A stretch of DNA of 6,107 nucleotides from Mesoaciditoga sp964503355. Lineage in GTDB: Bacteria > Thermotogota > Thermotogae > Mesoaciditogales > Mesoaciditogaceae. Below the pieces are notes generated by a model. It saw only the letters and a list, made by a program, of their open reading frames with translations. It did not search any database and was not told the origin of the DNA. The position numbers and the translations under genes are program-made. Of this stretch, positions 1 through 6,107 are shown one piece after another (position 1 is the stretch's first letter; every line of letters starts with the position of its first letter). The DNA lies in the NCBI GenBank assembly GCA_964503355.1, contig CAZCZS010000091.1, positions 1 through 6,107 of the forward strand, read 5' to 3'.

Positions 1-727
1 AAAGTGGCACCACTTCTCTTTCATAAGCTTCTAAATCCAACTCGGTACCGTTTTTGAAGTAATCTATTCCCCATCCTCCACCGATGTTGATGAATTTCAA
101 ATTCAAATCGTTTTCATCGACGAAATCCTTCAAAGATTTTATCGCTTCGATAAAAGGTGAAACGCTTGTGATTTGAGAACCTATATGACAATGAAGACCA
201 ATGAGCTCCAGATTTTTTGGGAGAGTATGAACGATTTTTCCCGCACTCTTCAAATCGATTCCAAACTTGTTTTCGCGCAATCCCGTTGAGATGTGCGGAT
301 GCGTCTTGGCATCGACATTTGGATTTATCCTCAGTGCTATCTTCAAGTGAAGATCGCGCGAGATCTTTTCGATCTCCTCTTTCGAATCGACGTTAACGCA
401 CGCGACTTTTTCTTTAGAATAAAAGTCTATTTCCTCTTTTTTCTTACCGTTTCCGTTAACCATTATCTCATCGGGAGAAAAACCGGCGTACCGTGCCATC
501 TTGTATTCGTTTACGGATACCACGTCCGCACCAAGACCCATGTCTTTCATGAATCGCAAAATATGGAAGTTCGAATTCGCCTTAAAAGCGAAAAAGATTC
601 TGTGTTTAATGGATTTCAAAACGTTTTCGATCCTGAGTATTCGTTTCTTGGCCATTTCCAAATCGTAAAAGTACAAAGGCGTTCCGAACTCTTCGACCGC
701 TTTCAAAAAGTACTCTTTCCTTTCCAT
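1..727 (-). CDS. lysA: Diaminopimelate decarboxylase, N-terminal part (3' end outside window)
   Basis: This is a PLP-dependent fold-III decarboxylase that turns meso-diaminopimelate into L-lysine and CO2, the last step of lysine biosynthesis in the cytoplasm. The reading frame is open from the ATG at 727 to the window edge and gives 242 complete codons, roughly 60% of the usual length of about 390-420 residues. Visible motifs are FAFKAN with the PLP-binding lysine at K49, VNGNGK at 90-95, VDAKTHPHISTGL at 138-150, GLHCHIGSQ at 177-185 and the phosphate-binding glycine loop GGGWGIDY at 216-223. The second half, with the CESGD-type motif that completes the active site across the dimer, lies off the window. 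The start is supported by a GGAAGGTGG ribosome binding site just upstream (731-740). It is transcribed divergently from the serine dehydratase genes. The overall family is secure; related decarboxylases (ornithine/arginine type) are unlikely because the lysine-pathway motifs match the Thermotoga LysA pattern. Confidence 0.95.
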   Translation of the reverse strand, partial: MERKEYFLKAVEEFGTPLYFYDLEMAKKRILRIENVLKSIKHRIFFAFKANSNFHILRFMKDMGLGADVVSVNEYKMARYAGFSPDEIMVNGNGKKKEEIDFYSKEKVACVNVDSKEEIEKISRDLHLKIALRINPNVDAKTHPHISTGLRENKFGIDLKSAGKIVHTLPKNLELIGLHCHIGSQITSVSPFIEAIKSLKDFVDENDLNLKFINIGGGWGIDYFKNGTELDLEAYEREVVPL

Positions 728-756
728 TCGCCCACCTTCCAAGTCGATGTTGATCA

Positions 757-783
757 ATTATACACGATTGAAGAGAAATTCAA
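757..783 (-). promoter_or_regulatory. Candidate lysA promoter
   Basis: On the minus strand there is a perfect TATAAT -10 box (757-762) preceded by TTGAAT (778-783) as a possible -35 box, with a slightly short 15-nt spacer. Transcription would begin near 750, giving a leader of about 20 nt before the lysA ATG at 727. The -10 match is seen directly; the promoter role is inferred. Confidence 0.5.
768..783. repeat. Short inverted repeat between the divergent promoters
   Basis: TTGAA (768-772) and TTCAA (779-783) form a perfect 5-bp inverted repeat with a 6-bp gap. It is flanked by CG on both sides if one base is allowed to bulge. It overlaps the putative lysA -35 box and sits where a -35 region for sdaAB would be expected. 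It could be an operator controlling both directions, but arms this short can arise by chance. Confidence 0.25.
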
Positions 784-795
784 CGTAAAAAAGGG

Positions 796-801
796 TATAA
801 T
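796..801 (+). promoter_or_regulatory. Candidate -10 box of the sdaAB operon
   Basis: A perfect TATAAT lies about 30 nt upstream of the sdaAB start, so the mRNA leader would be only about 25 nt. No good -35 hexamer sits 16-18 nt upstream; the nearest TTGA-like sequence, TTGAAG at 768-773, is 22 nt away. The promoter may therefore be weak or need an activator. The -10 match is seen; the activity is inferred. Confidence 0.5.
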
Positions 802-823
802 ACAGGAAAAGTTCCCAACAACT

Positions 824-830
824 GGAGATG
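824..830 (+). promoter_or_regulatory. Ribosome binding site of sdaAB
   Basis: GGAGATG matches the anti-Shine-Dalgarno complement GGAGGTG at six of seven bases. It overlaps the first in-frame ATG (828), so that ATG is too close to be used. The ATGs at 834 and 837 lie 6 and 9 nt after the GGAG and are the plausible starts. Confidence 0.6.
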
Positions 831-833
831 AAG

Positions 834-1508
834 ATGATGGTTTCCATACTTGAGATAATAGGGCCTGCCATGATAGGACCTTCCAGTTCTCACACACTTG
901 GGGCGATGAGAATTTCAAAATTCGCTTACAACCTAAACGGAGGAGTTCCGGAATCGGTTACCTTTTACCTTCATGGCTCTTTTCAAGATACTTACATAGG
1001 TCACGGTACGTGGTTGGCGCTGTTGGCGGGAATGTGCGGATTGAAAACCGATGACGTTGAAGTTGCCAAAGCGGACAAAGTGGCCAAAAAACTGGGATTG
1101 AAATACGATTTTAAACCGATAGATCTCGGAGAGGTTCATCCAAACACGGTAAAGATATCGACGTTAAAAAATGGAGTGCGCCACGAAGTGATAGGTTCTT
1201 CCATAGGAGCGGGTAGAGTTAAGATCATCTCGATAGATTCCATAGAATGCGAATTGGATGGAGAATATCCAACTTTAATAGTGGAAAATCAGGACGTTCC
1301 AGGAGCGTTGGAGTCGATAATAAGCGCACTTTCATTTCATGGTATAAACATAGCGACGATGCAACTCAAAAGGGAAAGCAAATATTTACACAGAGCAAGC
1401 GCGATGATAGAATTGGACAGCTCAATTTCGTTGGATATCTTAAATCAAATAAAAAAATTGGACGTGGTCAATTCCGCTTTGTACGTGAACGCCATAATGG
1501 AGGAATGA
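834..1508 (+). CDS. sdaAB: L-serine dehydratase, iron-sulfur-dependent, beta subunit
   Basis: This is the beta subunit of the two-subunit, oxygen-sensitive [4Fe-4S] L-serine dehydratase (L-serine to pyruvate plus ammonia, cytoplasmic). From the ATG at 834 it is 224 residues, close to the Bacillus SdaAB length. The N-terminal domain shows the family signature GPSSSHTLGA (about 15-24), then YIGHGT (about 55-60) and HPNT (about 102-105), followed by GSSIGAGRVKI (about 121-131). The C-terminal 75 residues form an ACT domain starting near GEYPTLIVENQDVPGAL; such domains commonly bind amino acids and may let serine tune the enzyme. An upstream in-frame ATG at 828 overlaps the ribosome binding site; 834 is preferred and 837 is nearly as good. 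It is the first gene of the plus-strand operon, and its last codons contain the ribosome binding site of sdaAA. Confidence 0.93.
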   Translation: MMVSILEIIGPAMIGPSSSHTLGAMRISKFAYNLNGGVPESVTFYLHGSFQDTYIGHGTWLALLAGMCGLKTDDVEVAKADKVAKKLGLKYDFKPIDLGEVHPNTVKISTLKNGVRHEVIGSSIGAGRVKIISIDSIECELDGEYPTLIVENQDVPGALESIISALSFHGINIATMQLKRESKYLHRASAMIELDSSISLDILNQIKKLDVVNSALYVNAIMEE

Positions 1509-1512
1509 TTTC

Positions 1513-2388
1513 ATGAACGTAAACAGATTCAGTGAACTTATAGATATCTGCAACAGAACAAAAGAACCGTTGGATAAGGTTGTACTTCATTGGGAAATGC
1601 TTGACAGTGGTTTATCTCCCGAGAAGATCGTTCAAAAAAGCGAAAAACTATTCGAGGTCATGGAAGAAAGTTACGAAAAAAACAAAGGAAAGACGCTTAA
1701 AACTTTGGTTGGCTTAACCGGAGACAACGCTAAGAAGATGTTGGATTACCTCCCATTCGCGTTCACGGGTGAAAAGGTCTTTCAGGCCGCCACCATTGCC
1801 GTCACGGTAGCAGAAAGTAACGCTTCCATGGGAAAAATAGTGGCGTGTCCAACCGGTGGAGCGAGTGGAGTCGTGCCCGGTGTGCTTTTAACGCTTAAAA
1901 AATTCGGTGTTAAAAGGGAAAAACTCATCTCTTCGCTTGTGGTGGCTGGGGCTATAGGAAAGATCATATCCTTGCACGCGTCACTTTCAGGCGCCCAGCA
2001 TGGTTGCCAAGCCGAGATAGGAAGTGGAACGGCGATGGCAGCTGGAGCGGCCGTTTACGCCAACGATGGGACACCAGAGCAGGTGGCGAACGCCGCAGCG
2101 CTTTCTTTGAAATCTTTGATGGGCCTCGTTTGCGATCCCGTTGGTGGATTCGTAGAAGTGCCGTGTGTTAAGCGAAACGCGGCCGGCGCCGCCTTGGCTC
2201 TGCTTTTTGCCGATATCGCAAAAGCCGGCGTGAAAAGCGTCATTCCATTCGATGAAGTGGTGGATGCCATGGCAAAAGTTGGCAGAATGATGCCGGAATC
2301 TTTGCGCGAAACGGGAAAAGGAGGAATAGCCGATACGCCCACGGCGAAAAAGATCGTCAATTCTTTCTTTGGAAAGTTCAAAATATGA
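1513..2388 (+). CDS. sdaAA: L-serine dehydratase, iron-sulfur-dependent, alpha subunit
   Basis: This is the catalytic alpha subunit, which carries the [4Fe-4S] cluster that acts as Lewis acid in removing water and then ammonia from L-serine. It has 291 residues, close to the usual 290-300. Key segments are VGLTG (66-70), ACPTGGASGVVPG (111-123), QHGCQAEIGSG (162-172) and VCDPVGGFVEVPC (206-218). The three expected cluster ligands are C165, C207 and C218; their spacing (42 and 11 residues) equals that recalled for C343, C385 and C396 of the Legionella enzyme. C112 lies in a further conserved loop. The C-terminus ends without a cysteine, so the tail-cysteine capping described for the Legionella enzyme cannot occur in the same way. 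The start lies 4 nt after the sdaAB stop, with GGAGG at 1499-1503 placed 9 nt before the ATG, which suggests coupled translation of the two subunits. Confidence 0.95.
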   Translation: MNVNRFSELIDICNRTKEPLDKVVLHWEMLDSGLSPEKIVQKSEKLFEVMEESYEKNKGKTLKTLVGLTGDNAKKMLDYLPFAFTGEKVFQAATIAVTVAESNASMGKIVACPTGGASGVVPGVLLTLKKFGVKREKLISSLVVAGAIGKIISLHASLSGAQHGCQAEIGSGTAMAAGAAVYANDGTPEQVANAAALSLKSLMGLVCDPVGGFVEVPCVKRNAAGAALALLFADIAKAGVKSVIPFDEVVDAMAKVGRMMPESLRETGKGGIADTPTAKKIVNSFFGKFKI

Positions 2389-2399
2389 TCTTGTCACAC

Positions 2400-2406
2400 G
2401 GAGGTG
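2400..2406 (+). promoter_or_regulatory. Ribosome binding site that decides the permease start
   Basis: GGAGGTG is a perfect Shine-Dalgarno sequence. It contains the GTG at 2404, which would otherwise be the longest-frame start, so that GTG is unlikely to be used. The in-frame TTG at 2413 lies 8 nt after GGAGG, an ideal distance. An ATG at 2408 is out of frame. Confidence 0.7.
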
Positions 2407-2412
2407 CATGAG

Positions 2413-5346
2413 TTGTTCTATTCGATTTCGTTCTTTTCCGTCTTGACCGTTATCGCCATAACTTTGTTCTACTCTTACAGGTATTTAACACTCTCGAAAA
2501 TCAGTATGAGGAACGCTTTTCGAAGGAAGATATCCATGCTCCTCATCATAGCGGGTTCTCTCACCGGCACGGCTTTCATCGTCGGTTCGTTCGTCATAAA
2601 CGATTCTTTTCAGTATTTCATGTTTTCAAACATAAGGAGAACGATTGGAAGCGTTGACGAGGTTGTAAAGCCAAAAGGGGCTTATTTCGATGGTAAAACT
2701 TTGGACAAGTTGATAACCGTTCTCAGTAACTCGTCCTATGTGGATGGTGTTTTGCCGGTCAGCGTGAAAAAAACCGTCGCTGCCAGAAACGGAAAGATAC
2801 ACTCACTCGATCCGCGCTCAATAACGACGGTGTCGTTTATAGGCGTCGATTTGAACAGGTTGAGAAAATTCGGAAATGGACGTTTCTTTCCAAACGTTCA
2901 GCTCAAAGGAAACGATGTGGTTGTTGGTCAAGCTTTGGCGAGTTATTTGAAGCTCAAGGTGGGAGACGTAATACAGGCCCTTTCAAATCCACTTCAGCTT
3001 CTTTTTGGCATCCCACCATCTTTTAAAGTGGTCGCCATCGTCAAGCAAAACGGAATTTTGGGTTATCAAGGAACGAACGGTTTCACCTTGCCGATCTTCG
3101 TGACACCTTCTCAGATGAAAAAGATATTCGGAGTGAGTGGTTACGATCAACTGCTGATATCGAACAAGGGCGATTACATACAAGGTGCCAAGTACACAAA
3201 AGAAGTGGACGAGTTGATAAGAAAGACGGTTGGAGACACGGTGAAGATCGAAAACTTGAAGGAAGAACAGATCAAATCCGTTAAGAGCCAGCAGATAGGG
3301 AAATTGTTCATCCTTTTAAGTAGTTTTGCGATAGCGGCCGGTACGCTCTTGATAGTCAACATATACACCATGTTGGCGGACGAGAGAAAGAGCAGTTTGG
3401 GCACTTTGAGAGCCATAGGATTTTCCAGAAAGAGAACCGGATTTATACTTTATTTTGAAGGTTTCATATATTCTTTGATAGCTTCAGGCGTTGGAACGTT
3501 TGTGGGACTTTTGGTCGCGTGGTTCATGATAAACGAGTTTTCTGGCTTCTTTTCAAGCACGACAAGTGAATTAAGCGATCTTTTTAGCGTGCAGTCTTCA
3601 CCCTTCGTCCTTCACTTCAACATCTCATCTTTGGTGTACGGATTCTCCTTTGGTATGATGATACCAATCTTAGTTTTGCTTTTCATGGCGGTGAAGATAG
3701 GAAGGCTCAACATCGTAAAGGCCATAAGAAACATCCCGGATAATCCGCTGAAAAACGGTAAAAAACAATTTTGGTTCTTTCTCATCGCCTTTTCCATCTT
3801 CGTGGCTTTGATCTTCTTGGGAAACGTTTCTTTAGATGCTTTCATAATGTACACCGGCGTTATTGGAAGCGCTTTGTTATTTCCGTCTTTCTTCAAAAAA
3901 GGTCGTTTGAAAAGGTACCTCGGAAACTTCGCGGCTCTTTTCGTCATCGTGTTCGCGTTCGTTTCAAATGACATCACTTACGTGGAAAGTGCAAGTGCGA
4001 ACTCGCTGTGGTTTCTTGGGTTAAAAAGCTTTTCGATATTGTTGGCCGCTCTCTTCTTTCTCGCTTACGATATAGAGATCTTCGACAAACTCTTTTCAAA
4101 ACTTTCAACGAGATCGTTAAGGGCTCCGTTCAAACTTGCCATGGCGGAAACAGCTCAAAACAAAAGGAGAACTGGCATGACCATAGCCATGTACGCGATA
4201 GTCATATTCGTCATATCCCTCATGACGATCGTGCCTTATTCACAGGTTATCCAAGTGCAAAACGGTCAAAAAACGATCTTTCAAGGATACGACGCGGTTG
4301 GCTTGCCCCTTTCTGGTAAAAGCGTAAGGGTAACGCCACAACAGCTTGCGAGCATGAAATACATCAGCTATTACGCCACGGCTTCCATGATCTCCGTCAG
4401 ATACGAAATAAACAGGATCGCGGCAAAGCAAATATATCAAATGGTAGCGATGAACGAAAAAGCCTTGATGGGAAGTCAATTCAAGATAAGTCGTTCAATT
4501 CCACAGATAAAGGATCTCAAATCGTTGTGGAGTTACTTAAAATCGCATCCGGGAAGTGTCGTTGCTTTTGGACTTTCAAGGGCGACGATCGGAGAAGTCG
4601 TTTCGATTTCAAAAGAAGGAAATTTTTCGTTTAATTTCTCAAACTCTTCTCCTCAAGGCATGGATCTGTTGCTCGCAGGTCCTTTGAAAAATCCGAAGAA
4701 GTTCAAAATAGTCGCGACTTTTGATAACAAAGGTTTAACGGCATTTCCGGCTGGATTTTATACCTGTCCTCAAACCGTTAAAGAGGCTTTTGGAAGTCTT
4801 GGAGGCAACGAATTCCTGTTGGTGAAACTCGCGGGAAAATCTTCAGCCCAAAAGAAAAGCAATTTCGAAAAATTCCTGGCGTTTCTTAAGACGCGATTCG
4901 CGATAGGTCTTTTTTCAAAACAACTTTTGGACGTATTCGCGAACATGATCATGAGCTTTGTGAACATCATAAACTCTTTTCTCTACTTCGGACTTTCGGT
5001 GGGCATAGTCGGTCTCGCGATATTGATCTTGAAGACCTTGCACGAAAGAAGAAGAACTATAGGCATCCTAAAAGCTATAGGTTTCACGAAATCAAAGGTT
5101 TTCGCCAGTTTCTTTATAGAAACGAATTTCGTGGTGATACTGGGAATTTTGAGTGGATTTCTGGCTGGTTGGATAACTTCTTCTATGATATATTCATCCC
5201 TTAACATAGGGGAGATGTTCGTTCCGTGGATGCAACTTATTGGACTTGGCGTGGTATTTTACATGATTTCCATATTTGCAACCATCTTGCCGATAGAAAA
5301 GGCTTCGAAACTTCCACCAGCTGAGGTGCTCAGATATTACGAATGA
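2413..5346 (+). CDS. Large FtsX/MacB-type ABC transporter permease, two repeats
   Basis: This is an integral inner-membrane permease with two FtsX-like domains, the class whose members (LolCE, MacB, other export permeases) use ATP to move or release substrates, or transmit force, at the outer face of the membrane. From the TTG start it has 977 residues. By hydropathy I read about 13 membrane segments: an extra one at 3-22, then 40-62, an extracytoplasmic domain at 63-294, three segments (about 295-319, 343-373, 405-429), four linker segments (about 452-551), one at 589-610, a second extracytoplasmic domain (611-845), and three final segments (852-873, 897-925, 939-960). Both halves carry the coupling-helix pattern expected to touch the ATPase: DERKSSLGTLRAIGF near 323 and HERRRTIGILKAIGF near 877. 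The chain ends in PPAEVLRYYE. No ATP-binding subunit lies on either side. The substrate is unknown, and no specific gene name is justified. Confidence 0.88.
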   Translation: MFYSISFFSVLTVIAITLFYSYRYLTLSKISMRNAFRRKISMLLIIAGSLTGTAFIVGSFVINDSFQYFMFSNIRRTIGSVDEVVKPKGAYFDGKTLDKLITVLSNSSYVDGVLPVSVKKTVAARNGKIHSLDPRSITTVSFIGVDLNRLRKFGNGRFFPNVQLKGNDVVVGQALASYLKLKVGDVIQALSNPLQLLFGIPPSFKVVAIVKQNGILGYQGTNGFTLPIFVTPSQMKKIFGVSGYDQLLISNKGDYIQGAKYTKEVDELIRKTVGDTVKIENLKEEQIKSVKSQQIGKLFILLSSFAIAAGTLLIVNIYTMLADERKSSLGTLRAIGFSRKRTGFILYFEGFIYSLIASGVGTFVGLLVAWFMINEFSGFFSSTTSELSDLFSVQSSPFVLHFNISSLVYGFSFGMMIPILVLLFMAVKIGRLNIVKAIRNIPDNPLKNGKKQFWFFLIAFSIFVALIFLGNVSLDAFIMYTGVIGSALLFPSFFKKGRLKRYLGNFAALFVIVFAFVSNDITYVESASANSLWFLGLKSFSILLAALFFLAYDIEIFDKLFSKLSTRSLRAPFKLAMAETAQNKRRTGMTIAMYAIVIFVISLMTIVPYSQVIQVQNGQKTIFQGYDAVGLPLSGKSVRVTPQQLASMKYISYYATASMISVRYEINRIAAKQIYQMVAMNEKALMGSQFKISRSIPQIKDLKSLWSYLKSHPGSVVAFGLSRATIGEVVSISKEGNFSFNFSNSSPQGMDLLLAGPLKNPKKFKIVATFDNKGLTAFPAGFYTCPQTVKEAFGSLGGNEFLLVKLAGKSSAQKKSNFEKFLAFLKTRFAIGLFSKQLLDVFANMIMSFVNIINSFLYFGLSVGIVGLAILILKTLHERRRTIGILKAIGFTKSKVFASFFIETNFVVILGILSGFLAGWITSSMIYSSLNIGEMFVPWMQLIGLGVVFYMISIFATILPIEKASKLPPAEVLRYYE

Positions 5347-5350
5347 GGTG
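5345..5350 (+). promoter_or_regulatory. Ribosome binding site of uvrC overlapping the permease stop
   Basis: GAGGTG begins inside the TGA stop codon of the permease and sits about 7 nt before the TTG at 5356. The overlap supports translational coupling and the choice of TTG as uvrC start. Confidence 0.65.
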
Positions 5351-5355
5351 AAAAC

Positions 5356-6107
5356 TTGTCACTTTACGATGTAGTCAAGGAGTTTCCGGAATCACCCGGC
5401 ATATACATATTCAAAAGGAAGGGCGTTCCGATCTACATCGGAAAGGCCAAGAATTTGAAAAAAAGAGTACTCACTTACTTTTCGAAAAGGGCGAGCTCCA
5501 AACAAAAGGCGATAGTGGAAGAGGCGGATGAAATAGATCACATCACCCTCTCCAACGAAAGGGAAGCTCTGTTAACAGAGGCGAATTTCATATACAACTA
5601 CAAACCAAAATTCAACGTCCTTTTGAAAGACGCGCGGGTTTATCCTTACTTGGATTTCGTCGGGAAGGATTTTCCGTACATGAAGATCACGCATGACAAG
5701 TCCAAAACGAGTTTGGGACCTTTCACGAGCGTGAGTTTTCTAAGAGAGTTGCTAAACGTTATCCAGCCGATAGTTCAACTCAGAACGTGCACGGGGGACC
5801 TTTGGAAGATAAAGAGACCCTGTTTTGAATACCATATAAAAAGATGTTCGGCTCCCTGTGTTGGCCTGATAAGCAAAGAAGAGTACACTGAGCGGGTGAA
5901 AATGGCAAAAAGGTTCTTTCAGGGGGACGTGAAGTTCGTGAAAGAGTGGCTGAAGAGAAAGATAAAGGCGTACTCCCAAATGAGGAACTTCGAATCGGCT
6001 CAGGTGCTGAAGGGCGTATACGAAAAGCTCAACGATTTTCTCACAAGACAAAATGTGGAATTCACCAAATCCGTGGATGTGGATGCTTTTGAAGTGAGAT
6101 CGAATAC
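5356..6107 (+). CDS. uvrC: Excinuclease ABC subunit C, N-terminal part (3' end outside window)
   Basis: UvrC makes both incisions around a DNA lesion during nucleotide excision repair, after UvrA and UvrB have located it. The window holds the first 250 codons of a protein usually near 550-620 residues. The N-terminal GIY-YIG nuclease (3' incision) is complete: GIY at 15-17, YIG at 27-29, K30, R37, Y41, the metal-binding glutamate E75 in NEREALLTE, and N87. These correspond to the catalytic residues known from T. maritima UvrC. Next come four cysteines, C145, C156, C164 and C168, in the arrangement linked to a [4Fe-4S] cluster in UvrC proteins. A helical UVR-type motif that contacts UvrB follows at roughly 192-230. 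The RNase H-like 5' nuclease and helix-hairpin-helix parts lie beyond the window. The start is a TTG 9 nt after the permease stop; no earlier in-frame start has a suitable ribosome binding site. Confidence 0.95.
   Translation, partial: MSLYDVVKEFPESPGIYIFKRKGVPIYIGKAKNLKKRVLTYFSKRASSKQKAIVEEADEIDHITLSNEREALLTEANFIYNYKPKFNVLLKDARVYPYLDFVGKDFPYMKITHDKSKTSLGPFTSVSFLRELLNVIQPIVQLRTCTGDLWKIKRPCFEYHIKRCSAPCVGLISKEEYTERVKMAKRFFQGDVKFVKEWLKRKIKAYSQMRNFESAQVLKGVYEKLNDFLTRQNVEFTKSVDVDAFEVRSN

Noticed and set aside
293..853. A 186-codon open frame on the plus strand running into the start of sdaAB
   Set aside because: It lies antisense to lysA, whose minus-strand frame carries clear family motifs throughout. 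The product is rich in F, H and R with no recognisable domain, as expected of a shadow frame.
1247..1516. An 89-codon plus-strand frame overlapping the end of sdaAB
   Set aside because: It is out of frame with the ACT domain coding sequence and its product has low-complexity shadow-like composition; no evidence of a frameshift in sdaAB.
1987..2409. Minus-strand frames of 140 and 108 codons opposite sdaAA
   Set aside because: They lie fully within the well-supported sdaAA gene, lack ribosome binding sites worth noting, and encode no recognisable protein.
2389..2412. Possible terminator between sdaAA and the permease
   Set aside because: The gap is too short and has no GC-rich stem followed by a T run, so read-through is expected.
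2408..2446. A 12-residue reading frame from ATG 2408, well placed after the GGAGGTG
   Set aside because: It could in principle act as a leader peptide, but its ATG is only 3 nt after GGAGG, too close, and the in-frame TTG is better spaced. It shows no attenuator-like features.
3612..3977. A 121-codon minus-strand frame opposite the permease linker
   Set aside because: It is a complementary-strand shadow of membrane-segment codons; the permease frame is continuous and conserved across this stretch.
5752..6051. A 99-codon minus-strand frame opposite uvrC
   Set aside because: It covers the cysteine cluster and UVR-type region of UvrC on the other strand; uvrC is clearly the real gene.

Overview
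The window looks like chromosomal DNA of a thermophilic or mesophilic member of the Thermotogota. This rests on protein similarity recalled from memory. The LysA fragment (VDAKTHPHISTGL, GLHCHIGSQIT and INIGGGWGI stretches) and the UvrC N-terminus (IYIF, GVPIYIGKAK and NEREA stretches) closely resemble the Thermotoga maritima proteins. Strong GGAGG/GAGGTG ribosome binding sites, TTG starts and heavy AGA/AGG and ATA codon use also fit. The species cannot be named from the sequence alone.

Layout: positions 1-727 on the minus strand hold the N-terminal 242 codons of diaminopimelate decarboxylase (lysA), cut by the window edge. A roughly 100-bp divergent intergenic region (728-833) carries a TATAAT box for each direction and a small inverted repeat between them. 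On the plus strand, from about 834 to the end, four genes follow with gaps of 4, about 24 and 9 bp and no visible terminator: sdaAB and sdaAA (the two subunits of the iron-sulfur L-serine dehydratase), a 977-residue FtsX/MacB-type ABC transporter permease with two extracytoplasmic domains, and the 5' part of uvrC (nucleotide excision repair nuclease), cut by the right edge. The spacing suggests one operon.

How the genes relate: SdaAB and SdaAA together convert L-serine to pyruvate and ammonia. LysA makes lysine from meso-diaminopimelate and is transcribed away from them. The permease needs an ATP-binding partner that is not in this window, and its substrate is unknown. UvrC has no obvious metabolic link to the others. 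The window reads mostly as ordinary core genome. The least ordinary element is the large permease, which has extra membrane segments and no ATPase beside it. I found no mobile element, CRISPR array, RNA gene or clearly new system.
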